Source: Deltaproteobacteria bacterium (GTDB lineage Bacteria > Myxococcota_A > Polyangia > Polyangiales > Ga0077539). From it: DNA of 64,000 nt. Every line of letters begins with the position of its first letter. Position 1 is the stretch's first letter. Below the pieces are notes generated by a model. That model did not search any database. It saw nothing but the letters and a program-made list of their open reading frames with translations, and had not been told where the DNA came from. Positions 51,070 to 60,000 of the stretch are shown here, one piece after another. Location: assembly GCA_016704445.1 (NCBI GenBank), contig JADJAE010000016.1, positions 134,700-198,699 of the forward strand. Direction: 5' to 3'. The position numbers and the translations under genes were made by a program.

Positions 51070-52653
51070 TCACCGAACCCGCGTGATGGGCATCATCCGA
51101 CCCGTCCCGAAGGCCCGCTCGCTCACCTTCAGCACCACGCCCGACTGCCAGCGCTTGTGCTCCGCGAGGCGCACCGTGCGCTCGGTGGCCGCCCGGTCGG
51201 CCGGGTCCCAGTCCGCGAGGGGCGCGCCCTGCACCAGCGACTCCACCCTCGGGGCCACCACCGGGTAGTCGAAGGGGTCCACCTGATCCTCCCGCAGCTC
51301 CGCGCTCGGCGGCCGCTCCATCACGAAGGCCGGGATCACTCCGCGACCCCCGTCGTACCAGCGAGCGAGCGCATAGACCTCGGGCTTGGTGAGGTCGCCG
51401 ATCACCGAGAGGGTGCCTGCGAGGTCGCCGTGGAGCGTCCCGTAGCCCAGCGAGAGCTCGGTCTTGTTGCTGGTGTTGAGCAGCAGCCCACTGGTGCGGT
51501 TGACCGCCGAGAGCAGCACCATGGCCCGCACCCTGGCCTGGATGTTCTCGTGAGAGGTGTCCCCCGGCCGCGCGGCGCCCAGCGAGTCGAGCCACGGCCC
51601 CAGCGCGCCCGACGCCGACGAGGCCATCGCCTCCACGGGGAATACCTCCACCTGTATTCCCAGCGCCGCCCCGAGCTCCCTGGCGCAGCTCGTCGAGCGC
51701 GGATCGTTGTAGCGCGTCGGCATCGCCACCCCGAGGACGTTGGCGCCTCCGAGGGCCTCCTTCGCGATGCACGCGACCAGTGCCGAGTCGACGCCGCCGG
51801 AGAGTCCCAGCACCGCGCGGCGCACGCCGTTCTTCCTGGCGAAGTCGCGCAGCCCCAGCACCAGCGCGCCGAAGCCGAGCTCCTCGCGGGACGGCGGCGC
51901 GGGCGCCTCTTCGCCGTCGAGCGCATCGAGGTCGAAGCTCTCCACCGCCTCTTCGAAGAAGGGCAGACGATGAACCACCCGACCGAGCGCGTTGGTGACG
52001 AAGCTGCCGCCGTCGAAGACGAGCTCGTCCTGAGCGCCGACGAGGTTCACGTACGCGACCGGGACGCCCTGTCGCGCCGCGTGGGCCAGGCGCTGTGGGT
52101 ACGCGTCCCAACGAAAGGGCGACGCCGCCGCGCAGGCGAGCACCCGCGCCCCGGAGGCCACGAGCGCCGCGCCGGGGTGGGTGCGGTATCCGTCGTCCCA
52201 GAGGTCCTCGCAGAGGAGCGGTCCGAGGCCGTCGCGCACCAGGGTGCCTCCCCCGCCCGGGACGAACCACCGGGGCTCGTGGAAGACGTCGTACGCGGGC
52301 AGGAGCTGCTTGTGGATGGTGTCGACGACCCGTCCATCGCGGATCACCGCGAGGGCGTTGTAGAGCCCCGGGTGGCCAGGGGTGCGGGAGGGGGCGCGGG
52401 CGATGGTTCCGACGTAGGCGGTGAGCCCTGGGGGCGACCGCTCGGCCACCGTACCGATCGTCGCGAGGGCGTCGTCGACGAAGCGGTCATCGAGGAGGAG
52501 GTCGCGAGGAGGAGCGCCGGTGAGCACGAGTTCGGGGGTGACAACGTGCGCGGCGCCCTGGGCGTGGGCGGCGCGGAGGGCCTCGACGACCAGGGCGGCG
52601 TTGCGGGCGAGGTCGCCGACGCGGGGGTTGAGCTGGGCGAGGGCGACGCGCAT
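51070..52653 (-). CDS. nadE: glutamine-dependent NAD+ synthetase
   Basis: I start at the ATG at 52653 (MRVALAQLNPRVGDL, the family's usual N terminus), giving 527 residues; an open frame up to 52731 adds unlikely sequence. The N-terminal nitrilase-like glutaminase domain has its triad Glu41 (TPELVLTG), Lys115 (IHKQLLPAYDVF) and Cys148 (LLCEDLWDD). The C-terminal synthetase domain carries the PP-loop SGGVDS (285-290) and later LLNTSNKTELSLGYGTLHGD. It converts deamido-NAD+ to NAD+ with ATP and glutamine-derived ammonia in the cytoplasm, the last step of NAD synthesis. It is monocistronic here and divergent from the MoxR operon. A confident housekeeping gene. Confidence 0.96.
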   Translation of the reverse strand: MRVALAQLNPRVGDLARNAALVVEALRAAHAQGAAHVVTPELVLTGAPPRDLLLDDRFVDDALATIGTVAERSPPGLTAYVGTIARAPSRTPGHPGLYNALAVIRDGRVVDTIHKQLLPAYDVFHEPRWFVPGGGGTLVRDGLGPLLCEDLWDDGYRTHPGAALVASGARVLACAAASPFRWDAYPQRLAHAARQGVPVAYVNLVGAQDELVFDGGSFVTNALGRVVHRLPFFEEAVESFDLDALDGEEAPAPPSREELGFGALVLGLRDFARKNGVRRAVLGLSGGVDSALVACIAKEALGGANVLGVAMPTRYNDPRSTSCARELGAALGIQVEVFPVEAMASSASGALGPWLDSLGAARPGDTSHENIQARVRAMVLLSAVNRTSGLLLNTSNKTELSLGYGTLHGDLAGTLSVIGDLTKPEVYALARWYDGGRGVIPAFVMERPPSAELREDQVDPFDYPVVAPRVESLVQGAPLADWDPADRAATERTVRLAEHKRWQSGVVLKVSERAFGTGRMMPITRVR

Positions 52654-52764
52654 GGGGCGCATTGTGGACGAGGTCGACGGCAACCCGAGCCCACTCCGCG
52701 GGAGAATGCGCCGCCTCGCTCCGGCGTTCACCCAGCGCGTCCAGTGCTACCGTGAGGGCCGTTC

Positions 52765-53718
52765 ATGAGCGCCACCCCTGAAGTCTCCGCCCTCCGTAGC
52801 ACCGTCGCGATCCTGCGCGAGCGCCTCGCCTCGGTGCTCTCCGGCCGGCCGGAGGCCATCGAGCTGCTCCTCGTCGGCGTGCTCTCTGGCGGGCACGTGC
52901 TCATCGAGGACGTCCCCGGCGTCGGCAAGACCACCCTCGCGCGCGCCCTCGCCCGCTGCTTCAACGTCACCTGCACCCGGGTGCAGTTCACCCCCGACCT
53001 GCTGCCCTCCGACATCCTCGGCGCGCAGGTGCTCGACCCCCGCGACGGCACCTTCCGCTTCCACCGCGGTCCCATCTTCACGCACGTGCTGCTCGCCGAC
53101 GAGATCAACCGCGCGTCGCCCCGCACGCAGAGCGCGCTCCTCGAGGCCATGAACGAGGGCAGCGCCACCATCGACGGCACCACCCACCGGCTCCCCCAGC
53201 CCTTCTTCGTGCTCGCCACGCAGAACCCCATCGAGTCGCAGGGCACCTTCCCCCTCCCCGACGCCCAGCTCGATCGCTTCATGCTCCGGCTCTCCGTGGG
53301 CTACCCCTCGGCCGACCACGAGATCGCGATGCTCTTCGCCCGGCAGCGGCGCGACCCCCTCGACGACCTGCGTCCGGTGGCCGACGGCGACTCGCTGATG
53401 GCGCTCCAGGCTGCGGTGCACGAGGTGCTCGTCCGAGAGCCCGTCGCCCGCTACCTGCTGCGTGTCGTCACGGCCACGCGCGACCACGCCGACCTCGCGC
53501 TCGGGGCCTCCCCCCGAGGGGCGCTCTCGTTCTTCCGCGCCTGCCAGGCGAGGGCGCTCATCGCGGGCCGCGACCACGTCACGCCCGACGACGTGCAGGC
53601 CCTCGCCGCGCCGGTGCTCGCCCACCGGGTGATGCTCACCCCCCAGTCGCGCTACGGCGGAACCTCCCCCGAGCGACTCATCGCCGCCATCGTGAGGGGC
53701 CTAGAGGTCCCGGTGTGA
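52765..53718 (+). CDS. MoxR-family AAA+ ATPase
   Basis: The 317-residue protein has Walker A GVGKTT (52-57, in LIEDVPGVGKTTLARALA), Walker B ADEINRA (about 111-117) and the MoxR hallmarks NPIESQGTFPLPDAQLDRFMLRL, followed by an AAA lid. MoxR ATPases act as chaperone-like factors, often encoded with DUF58 (von Willebrand-like) and transglutaminase-type membrane proteins. Exactly that set follows: its stop overlaps the GTG of the DUF58 gene (GTGA). The client is unknown. The start ATG at 52765 fits the family length. Confidence 0.94.
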   Translation: MSATPEVSALRSTVAILRERLASVLSGRPEAIELLLVGVLSGGHVLIEDVPGVGKTTLARALARCFNVTCTRVQFTPDLLPSDILGAQVLDPRDGTFRFHRGPIFTHVLLADEINRASPRTQSALLEAMNEGSATIDGTTHRLPQPFFVLATQNPIESQGTFPLPDAQLDRFMLRLSVGYPSADHEIAMLFARQRRDPLDDLRPVADGDSLMALQAAVHEVLVREPVARYLLRVVTATRDHADLALGASPRGALSFFRACQARALIAGRDHVTPDDVQALAAPVLAHRVMLTPQSRYGGTSPERLIAAIVRGLEVPV

Positions 53719-55043
53719 AGGTCAGGCGCCGGCTGGCCCTCGACGCGGTGGCCGACCTCGACTTCGAGCGGCTCAACCACGTGCTCATCCCGAGCCGCGC
53801 GGAGGACCGCGAGCGCCTCCGACGCTCCCGCACCGGCCGGGTGCTCCTGCCCCTCTTCAGGCTCTACGAGCGCTTCACCCCCGAGGGGCAGCTCACCGCG
53901 GGCCTCGCTCTTCTGGGCACGGTGATCAGCCTCGACGTCGACCGCTCCGACGCCCACCTCGTATGGGCCGCCCTGGTCGGAACCCTCGGGTGCTCCCTCG
54001 CGGCGAGCGTCTTCGTCCGGGTCGACGGGGTGGTGCTTACCGTGAGGGTTCCTCCGAGGGTGGCGGTCGGCGAGGAGGTGGCCTTCGCGATCACGGTCCA
54101 CAACACCGGCGATCGCACCCGCACCAGCCTCCGCGTCGACGGCCCCTTCCTCCCCTGGGACGGCGCCTGGACCCGCGAGCCCCCGGTCATCGCCCGCCTC
54201 CCTCCCGGGGCGCAGGAGACGGTCACCTGCCACGCCCGCTTCCGCTCCCGCGGGGAGCACCACCTCGACACCTTCCGCGTCAGCGCCCTGGTCCCCTTCG
54301 GGCTCTGCGAGGGGCCTTCCGTGTACAGCTCCGGCTGCCGCTTCGTGGTGGTGCCTCCGGTCGCCCGCATCGCCAGCCTGCGCACCCCGACGCTCGCCCG
54401 CCACCAGCCCGGCGGGGTGCCTCGGGTCACCAGCACCGGCGAGTCCTTCGACCTTCGCGGGGTGCGCCCCTACCGACCGGGCGACCCGATCCGGGACCTT
54501 CACGCCCGGAGCTGGGCCCGCACGGGCTTTCCCGTGGTGCGCGAATACCAGCAGGAGTATTTCCGCCGCGTCGCCATCGTGGTCGACCCGGACACCTCCG
54601 GCGCCGCGCACCCCGCCGTCCTCGACGCGCTGATCTCCCTCGCCGCCGGCCTCGCCGCCACCCTCGGCCGCGACGACACCCTGGTCGACCTGGTGATCGT
54701 CGGCCGTCGGCTTCACGAGCTCAACGCCCACGGAGGCGCGGGCGCAGACCTCCTCGGCCCCACCCTCGACGTCCTCGCCTGCGTCGACCCTGGACCACCC
54801 CTCGACCCCGACGCCGTGCTCTCCGCGCTGGGCCCCCACGCGGGCCGTCTCTCCGCCGCCTTCGTGCTCACGGTCTCCCCCTCGGAGACCCACCAGGGCC
54901 TCGGCGCAAGGCTCCGGGCGCTCGGCATCGCCAGCCGGACCCTCGCCGTCTACGACGCCCGCAAGCCCCGTCCCGAGGCGCCCGGGGACGTGTCGCTCTT
55001 CGCCCACGACGCCGTGCTGCGCGGCGAGGCGGTGCACGCGTGA
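53715..55043 (+). CDS. DUF58 (vWA-like) membrane protein
   Basis: The GTG at 53715 overlaps the MoxR stop by 4 bases. The 442-residue product has two hydrophobic segments near residues 55-100, then a beta-rich domain (VPPRVAVGEEVAFAITVHNTGDRTRTSLRVDGPF). The DUF58 signature follows: FDLRGVRPYRPGDPIRDLHARSWARTGFPVVREYQQE. The C-terminal half has a von Willebrand-like fold. Members are partners of MoxR ATPases; in several bacteria such operons affect envelope integrity or assembly of secreted proteins. Its stop overlaps the GTG of the next gene. Confidence 0.9.
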   Translation: MKVRRRLALDAVADLDFERLNHVLIPSRAEDRERLRRSRTGRVLLPLFRLYERFTPEGQLTAGLALLGTVISLDVDRSDAHLVWAALVGTLGCSLAASVFVRVDGVVLTVRVPPRVAVGEEVAFAITVHNTGDRTRTSLRVDGPFLPWDGAWTREPPVIARLPPGAQETVTCHARFRSRGEHHLDTFRVSALVPFGLCEGPSVYSSGCRFVVVPPVARIASLRTPTLARHQPGGVPRVTSTGESFDLRGVRPYRPGDPIRDLHARSWARTGFPVVREYQQEYFRRVAIVVDPDTSGAAHPAVLDALISLAAGLAATLGRDDTLVDLVIVGRRLHELNAHGGAGADLLGPTLDVLACVDPGPPLDPDAVLSALGPHAGRLSAAFVLTVSPSETHQGLGARLRALGIASRTLAVYDARKPRPEAPGDVSLFAHDAVLRGEAVHA

Positions 55044-56917
55044 AGGCTCGCGTCGTCCACGCGCTGGCTCCCACGCTCGCGGCCCTCGCGGTGGTGATGG
55101 CGACGAGGCAGCCCATCCACGGCGCCTGCCTGCTCGCCGCCGCGGGGCTCAGCCTCGCCGTGGGCCCCGCCTTCGCCCTCGGACCAAGCGCCCAGCGGCT
55201 CACCCTTGTCTTCGGCGCGATGCTTGGAGGCGTGCTGGCGGGGCTGCTGGTCCCTTCGGCGCCGCAGGGGCAGACGCTTGGGGGCGTGTGGTGCATCGCG
55301 GCGACGGCGCTGGCGACGGCCGCGCTGGTGAGGCTGACCTTCACCCGTCCCGAGGGCGGTGCGAAGGCGGGCTTCGCGCTCAACGTCCTCACGCTGCTTT
55401 CCGTCGGGCAGGTGAGGGCGCACGGGTACTTCCTCCCGATGGCGGCGCTCACCCTCGGGGCGGGGCTGCTGGCGATGCGTTACAACGACCCGACGAGGCC
55501 ACCGTGGAGGCTGCTGGGGGCGCGCGCGAGGGCGGCGGGCGCGGCCATCGGGGCGGGCGCCCTGGCCTTCACGCTGCTGATGGGCTGGGGCCTGCCGAGG
55601 CTTCACACGCTGGCGATGACGCGCTTCCTGCAGGCCTACGGGGAGTCCGCGGTGACGGGGCTCGACGACGCGCTGGAGCTCGGCGCGCTCACCTCGATGC
55701 TGCAGTCCGAGGAGATGGTGCTGCGGGTGTACGGCCGAGGCGTCGACCGGGTGCGCGGCGCCGTCTACGACCGCTACGACCGCGGGCGGTGGCGAAGCAG
55801 CCGCGGCCCGGCGCACAGCATCCAGCGGGTGGGCACCGGACCGCTCCGTCAGCGCGACGCGGTGATGGTCGAGCGGGTGGGGGGAGTGCGGGGCTGGGTG
55901 ATGATCCCGCTGGGGGCGACCGGGCTCTCGACGGAGGAGGGCGCGGTGAGGGTCGACCCGCTGGGGGTGGTGCGCTCGATCCCGGGTGATCCTGCGGTGC
56001 GGGTGTGGTTCCGGCCCGGGGTGCGCGTGGCGATGGCTCCTTCGCCGCCGGGCGTGGACGACCGATCGGTGCCGGCTGCGATACGGCCGAGGCTCACGGA
56101 GATCGCGGAGCGCTTCTCCGCCGGGGCCACGACGCCCTTCGAGCGGGTGGAGCGCATCGCCGACGCGCTTCGCACCCGCTACCGCTACTCGCTTCAGTTC
56201 GAGCGCACCCCGCGGGTCGACCCGGTGATCGACTTCCTCGACCGGCACCCGCAGGGGCACTGCGAGTTCTTCGCCTCGTCGCTGGCGCTGCTGGGTCGAG
56301 CGGCGGGGGTTCCGACGAGGGTGGTGGGCGGCTATCGGGTGGCCGAGCGCAACCCCATCGGGGACTACTTCGTGGTGCGTGAGAAGAACGCCCACGCCTG
56401 GGTCGAGGCCTGGGATGACACTCGGGGCTGGGTGACGCTCGACGCCACGCCGGAGTCGGAGGTCCCGCAGAACATCGGGCACGAGAGCCGCTGGTGGGCC
56501 GCCCTCGGCGACGGCCTGGCGGTGATGGCGGGGCAGTCGAAGGACTGGTTCGAGCGTCGCACGACCGAGCAGCGGCTGGGGGTGGCGCTGGTGCTGCTGG
56601 TGGGCTGGCTGGCCTGGCGCACCTGGCGGGCGAGGGGCGAGGCCGCGGAGACGAAGGTGGCGCTGGCGCAGGAGGGTCCGCTGCCGTGCTGGGAGGCGCT
56701 GTCGGCGGCGCTCACGGCGAGGGGCGTGGCGCGGGCGTCGGACGAGACGCTGGAGCGCTACGCGGCGAGGGTGTCGGCGAGCGACGTGCTGGCGCCGGGG
56801 CTGAGGGAGGAGAGCGCGGCGGCGATCCGGGCGTACGCGGCGGTGCGCTACGGGGCGGAGGGCGACGCGGGGGAGATGGTGCGGAAGGCGGACGAGGTGG
56901 TGCGCTCGCTGCGGTAG
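55040..56917 (+). CDS. TgpA-like membrane transglutaminase/protease homologue
   Basis: Starting at the GTG that overlaps the DUF58 stop, the product is 625 residues. Residues 1-180 hold about six hydrophobic segments, then comes a periplasmic DUF3488-like region and a transglutaminase-like core. The catalytic triad is Cys408 (GHCEFFASS), His452 (NAHAWVEAW) and Asp468 (LDATPE). A last hydrophobic segment (LGVALVLLVGWLAWRTW) precedes a cytoplasmic helical tail (ARASDETLERYAARV). In Pseudomonas, TgpA is an essential inner-membrane protein with a periplasmic active domain. Together with MoxR and DUF58 this is a classic three-gene operon. Confidence 0.92.
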   Translation: MKARVVHALAPTLAALAVVMATRQPIHGACLLAAAGLSLAVGPAFALGPSAQRLTLVFGAMLGGVLAGLLVPSAPQGQTLGGVWCIAATALATAALVRLTFTRPEGGAKAGFALNVLTLLSVGQVRAHGYFLPMAALTLGAGLLAMRYNDPTRPPWRLLGARARAAGAAIGAGALAFTLLMGWGLPRLHTLAMTRFLQAYGESAVTGLDDALELGALTSMLQSEEMVLRVYGRGVDRVRGAVYDRYDRGRWRSSRGPAHSIQRVGTGPLRQRDAVMVERVGGVRGWVMIPLGATGLSTEEGAVRVDPLGVVRSIPGDPAVRVWFRPGVRVAMAPSPPGVDDRSVPAAIRPRLTEIAERFSAGATTPFERVERIADALRTRYRYSLQFERTPRVDPVIDFLDRHPQGHCEFFASSLALLGRAAGVPTRVVGGYRVAERNPIGDYFVVREKNAHAWVEAWDDTRGWVTLDATPESEVPQNIGHESRWWAALGDGLAVMAGQSKDWFERRTTEQRLGVALVLLVGWLAWRTWRARGEAAETKVALAQEGPLPCWEALSAALTARGVARASDETLERYAARVSASDVLAPGLREESAAAIRAYAAVRYGAEGDAGEMVRKADEVVRSLR

Positions 56918-56943
56918 CGGCGGGGGAGGGGAGGGGGGCGGGG

Positions 56944-57230
56944 GCGACCGACCACGCCTACGGACGCCGCCTCACCCAGAGCGAAGCGAAGGGGGCGAGC
57001 GACCACGCCGTCCCAACGCGCCGTCGCCGACGAGCCGAGCGGGAAGGCCGTCGAGTAGAAGCGAACGATGACCCGTTCACGTCGTCCGGCTTCGTGGTCG
57101 TTGATTGGGTGAGCGGGTCGCGTGGTCGGTCGCCCCCTCCGCCTCGCTCCGAACGCGCTGGGACGGAGTGGTCGGTCGCCCCCTTCGCTTCGCTCAGGGT
57201 GAGGCGGCGTCCGTTGGCGTGGTCGGCGCC
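56944..57230. repeat. large imperfect inverted repeat (two 77-base arms)
   Basis: The left arm (56944-57020) and right arm (57154-57230) are inverted copies, identical at about 69 of 77 positions by eye, separated by about 130 bases. A third, partial copy of the right-arm type lies at 57119-57153. Both arms contain GAGCGAAGCGAAGGGGGCGA or its complement. The block fills the space between the stops of the convergent transglutaminase and DUF3626 genes. It could be a transcription barrier, a remnant of a miniature mobile element, or the edge of the cassette region. I see no gene in it. Confidence 0.8.
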
Positions 57231-57237
57231 CGCCGCG

Positions 57238-58089
57238 TCAATGCGGCTCGCGGGCGCCGAAGCGGGCGACGTAGTGCCAGAGGCGCTTGAGGGCCTGCTC
57301 ATCATGCTGGCCCGAGCGGGCAGCGTCCCCGATGGTCCGGGGGTCGAGCCAGCCATCGCGCGCCAGCGCCAGGCCCAGCGCCACGTACTCCGGTCCGCGG
57401 TAGTCCGGGTGGCGCTCCAGCTCCTCCGTGCTCAGGCGGAAGCCGGGGTGCCACTCGACGGGGCATCCCAACGCCCCGGCCGCTCGCTCGACCTCCGTGT
57501 CGCGGTAACAGACATCGAGCACGAGCGCCTCCACGTCTCTCGCGAGCTCGAGCCGACCGTGCACCTGGGCCTCGACATAGTCGTCCAGCGGGTCCTCCGC
57601 CGGGGTCGCCGCAGCCAGCGCGAGGAGGGCGGACCCGCGGGCCGCGACGCCGAAGTTCGCCGGCTCGTAGTAGCTGTCGGGGTGGCAGAAGGTCGTCCGG
57701 CCCAGGGCCTCTGGCCTGAGCCGCAGATGGGCCGAGCCGAAGCGGGCCGAGGCCCCGTGGCGGCGGCGGCGGAAGTTCAACGCCCCGTACTTCGGTCGCT
57801 CCGAGGAGGGGGCATGATCGTAGGCGCCGCCGAAGATGCGGCTCTCCCAGAGCCAGCGGCTCCCGCCTGGGTGCGCCGTCAACGCTCCATTGCTGGTCCC
57901 CGTCTCGAACTGGGAGCGATAGAAGCCGTCTCGGGCCATCAGCTCGAGGATGGGATGGCCCGCCACCAGGCGATCGGGATGGAAGTTGATCGTGACGCGC
58001 AGCGAGCCATCGACGGGAGCGCCCTGCGCGAGCGCGGTGACGTGTGCGATGGCGAGCTCCTGCGGAGAGGCTGGCGACGTCGGAGTCAT
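57238..58089 (-). CDS. DUF3626 family protein
   Basis: The ATG at 58089 gives 283 residues. The family pattern is visible throughout: INFHPDRL near residue 35, GFYRSQFETGTSNGALTAHPGGSRWLWESRIFGGAYD, KYGALNFR, RFGSAHLRLRP, and a C-terminal PVEWHPGFRLSTEEL. DUF3626 proteins are of unknown function. No signal peptide or membrane segment is present. No Shine-Dalgarno precedes the ATG. The gene lies on the same strand as the integron cassettes and just beyond the IS; without the IS it would directly follow an attC-like site (59893-59984), so it may be the terminal cassette of the array. Confidence 0.82.
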   Translation of the reverse strand: MTPTSPASPQELAIAHVTALAQGAPVDGSLRVTINFHPDRLVAGHPILELMARDGFYRSQFETGTSNGALTAHPGGSRWLWESRIFGGAYDHAPSSERPKYGALNFRRRRHGASARFGSAHLRLRPEALGRTTFCHPDSYYEPANFGVAARGSALLALAAATPAEDPLDDYVEAQVHGRLELARDVEALVLDVCYRDTEVERAAGALGCPVEWHPGFRLSTEELERHPDYRGPEYVALGLALARDGWLDPRTIGDAARSGQHDEQALKRLWHYVARFGAREPH

Positions 58090-58143
58090 AGAAGCATCAG
58101 CTCATAGGGATCGGAGGAGTGGTCGAGTACGGCAAGCGGGCGA

Positions 58144-58152
58144 AGCAGATGA
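58144..58152. repeat. target-site duplication, left copy
   Basis: AGCAGATGA directly before the IS left end, matching 59863-59871. Confidence 0.9.
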
Positions 58153-58177
58153 GGGTGCGGCTCTTCTGGTGTAGCGG
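58153..58177. repeat. IS left terminal inverted repeat
   Basis: Begins GGGTGCGGCTCTTCT; 21 of 25 positions match the complement of the right end. Confidence 0.88.
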
Positions 58178-58269
58178 TGACCCGCAGGGATTGCGGAGGG
58201 TGGGGCTGGCGTGAGGGTGCGGCGGCTTGGTAGCCGGGCGTTACCACACATCCAACCCCGAGCCGCCGC

Positions 58270-59796
58270 ATGCCCACGACACCACAGCCCCCGTCCGCCG
58301 TCGACCCCTTCGCACCCGTTCACGAGCTCGTCGCCGACGTGCTCCGCAGCATGAGCGACACCACCATCCCTCGCACCCACGAGGCGCTGGAGCAGGAGCT
58401 GCTGGTGAGCAGCCGAGAGTTCGCCCGTCGAGCCCTCCAGGGCCGCCTGGACCTTCTCGCGGCGCAGGAGCGGCGCGATCTCACGCCGCCGTCGGTGATG
58501 GCCCCGGACGCGACGCGGCGCTCCCTGCGCCGGACGCTGCGGACGGTGTTCGGGACGGTGACGGTGCCGCGCATGGGCTGGCGAGATCACCGCGCCATCA
58601 CGTACTTCCCGACCGACACCGCGCTCAACCTGCCGGCCGAGCAGTACTCCTTCACGGTGCGCCGCTTCGTGGCCGAGCACGTGGCCGAGCAGTCCTTCGA
58701 GACGGCCCAGCGCTTCCTCGGGCAGCAGGGCATCGTGGTGCCCAAGCGGCAGGCCGAGGAGCTGGTGGTCCGCATGGCGCAGGACTTCGAGGTCTTCTAC
58801 CGATGGCACCAGGCCTGCGCCAACGATGGCGCCGCGGACGACTGCGCGCTGGTGATGAGCTGCGACGCGACCGGGATTCGGATGATCCCCACGGCGCTGC
58901 GGGATGCCACCCGCAAGGAGGCCGCCGAGGAGCGCACCGCTCGACCCCTCGGCGATCCGATGGAGTCGCGCAAGGAGCGCACGCACGACCACCGCATGGC
59001 GGTCGTGACCGCGGTGTGGGACCAACCGCTCAAGGTTCGCACGGCGGCGCAGATCATCGACAACCTGCGCCCGGCGACCGAGCGTCGTCTCGATCGGGAG
59101 GAGTCGCGGCTTCCGCCGCCTCGCAACAAGGTCGTCTCGGCGACGATCACTGACAATCAATCGACTGCGATCAAGTCGATGTTCGACGAGGCGGAGCGTC
59201 GCGATCCCGAGCATCGTCGCGAGTGGATCGTGCTCATCGATGGTGCCCGCGCGCAGTGGGATCAGATCGACGCAGAGGCTGCGCGGCGAGGCGTTCGCGT
59301 TCGTATCGTGATGGATCTGCTCCACGTGATGAGCTACGTGTGGAAGGCGGCGAATGCGCTCCATGGGACCGGGAAGCGGAAGGCCGAGGAGTGGGCGTGC
59401 AAGTATGTGGGGCGGCTGCTGACCGACTCGGTGGTGGACGTCGTCGCGGGCATGCGTCAGTCGGCCACGCTTCAGAAGGCGACGGACAGCGCACGGGAGG
59501 CGGTGGAGACCTGCGCCCAGTACCTCCTCGATCGCCTGTGGAACCTGGACTACAAGACCGCCCTCGCGAAGGGACTGCCCATCGCGACCGGGGTCATCGA
59601 GGGCGCCTGTCGCCACCTGGTCAAGGACCGGATGGCCATCACCGGGGCGCGCTGGGACCTCCCGATGGCCGAGGCCGTGCTGCGGCTCCGTGCGCTTCAG
59701 GTCAGCGATCACTGGGTGGCGTACCTGCGCTTCCATCTGGAACGCGAGAGCTTCCGCAACCACTCCGATCCCCGCGTCGCGAAAAAGGCGGCGTGA
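58270..59796 (+). CDS. ISKra4-family transposase
   Basis: The ATG at 58270 gives 508 residues, a normal length for the family. The DDE-type catalytic residues appear as Asp199 (MSCDATGIRM), Asp324 (VLIDGARAQW) and Glu444 (GVIEGACRHLVKDRM). The C-terminal block TGARWDLPMAEAVLRLRALQVSDHW is the ISKra4 signature. The frame is intact, so the element may still be active. A 92-base untranslated lead separates the gene from the left inverted repeat; it contains a GC-rich palindrome that could limit expression. Confidence 0.94.
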   Translation: MPTTPQPPSAVDPFAPVHELVADVLRSMSDTTIPRTHEALEQELLVSSREFARRALQGRLDLLAAQERRDLTPPSVMAPDATRRSLRRTLRTVFGTVTVPRMGWRDHRAITYFPTDTALNLPAEQYSFTVRRFVAEHVAEQSFETAQRFLGQQGIVVPKRQAEELVVRMAQDFEVFYRWHQACANDGAADDCALVMSCDATGIRMIPTALRDATRKEAAEERTARPLGDPMESRKERTHDHRMAVVTAVWDQPLKVRTAAQIIDNLRPATERRLDREESRLPPPRNKVVSATITDNQSTAIKSMFDEAERRDPEHRREWIVLIDGARAQWDQIDAEAARRGVRVRIVMDLLHVMSYVWKAANALHGTGKRKAEEWACKYVGRLLTDSVVDVVAGMRQSATLQKATDSAREAVETCAQYLLDRLWNLDYKTALAKGLPIATGVIEGACRHLVKDRMAITGARWDLPMAEAVLRLRALQVSDHWVAYLRFHLERESFRNHSDPRVAKKAA

Positions 59797-59837
59797 GGAG
59801 CGTGCGATGCACCGACTACGCAAGGCCGTTCATAGCC

Positions 59838-59862
59838 GCGTTACGCGAGAAGAGCCGCACCC
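59838..59862. repeat. IS right terminal inverted repeat
   Basis: Ends AGAAGAGCCGCACCC, the complement of the left terminus. Confidence 0.88.
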
Positions 59863-59871
59863 AGCAGATGA
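59863..59871. repeat. target-site duplication, right copy
   Basis: AGCAGATGA directly after the IS right end. Confidence 0.9.
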
Positions 59872-59892
59872 AGGCGGAGGCGGGAGATCGCC

Positions 59893-59984
59893 GATCAACG
59901 GCTTGCTGATGTGTCGCAGTCGCGCGTGAAAGGGGGTTGGCGACAGGTGGATTGGGTGCGGGCGGCGCCATCGGCTTGTAGGGC
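59893..59984 (-). repeat. attC-like integron recombination site 1 (92 bases)
   Basis: Read on the minus strand, it opens with GCCCTAC (R'' box, one base off RYYYAAC), then AA and GCCGATGG. It closes with CATCAGC-AAGCC and the R' box GTTGATC (fits GTTRRRY). The inner arms pair with one mismatch. About 30 bases at the R'' end are nearly identical to site 3. It lies just downstream of the toxin gene, as expected for the 3' end of a cassette. Confidence 0.72.
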
Positions 59985-60000
59985 ACGTCGCTTCCGACGC

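Larger units (their letters stand above)
58153..59862 (+). mobile_element. complete ISKra4-family insertion sequence with 9-bp target duplication
   Basis: The element is 1710 bases long. Its ends are imperfect inverted repeats of about 25 bases, 21 matching: 58153-58177 and 59838-59862, both beginning GGGTGCGGCTCTTCT inward. A perfect 9-bp direct repeat AGCAGATGA flanks it (58144-58152 and 59863-59871), the footprint of transposition. It carries one transposase gene. The exact duplication and intact ORF suggest recent insertion. It sits between the DUF3626 gene and the first attC-like site. Confidence 0.93.

Noticed and set aside
58102..59823. Long minus-strand frame opposite the transposase
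   Set aside because: Antisense shadow inside the IS; the transposase on the plus strand has all family motifs.
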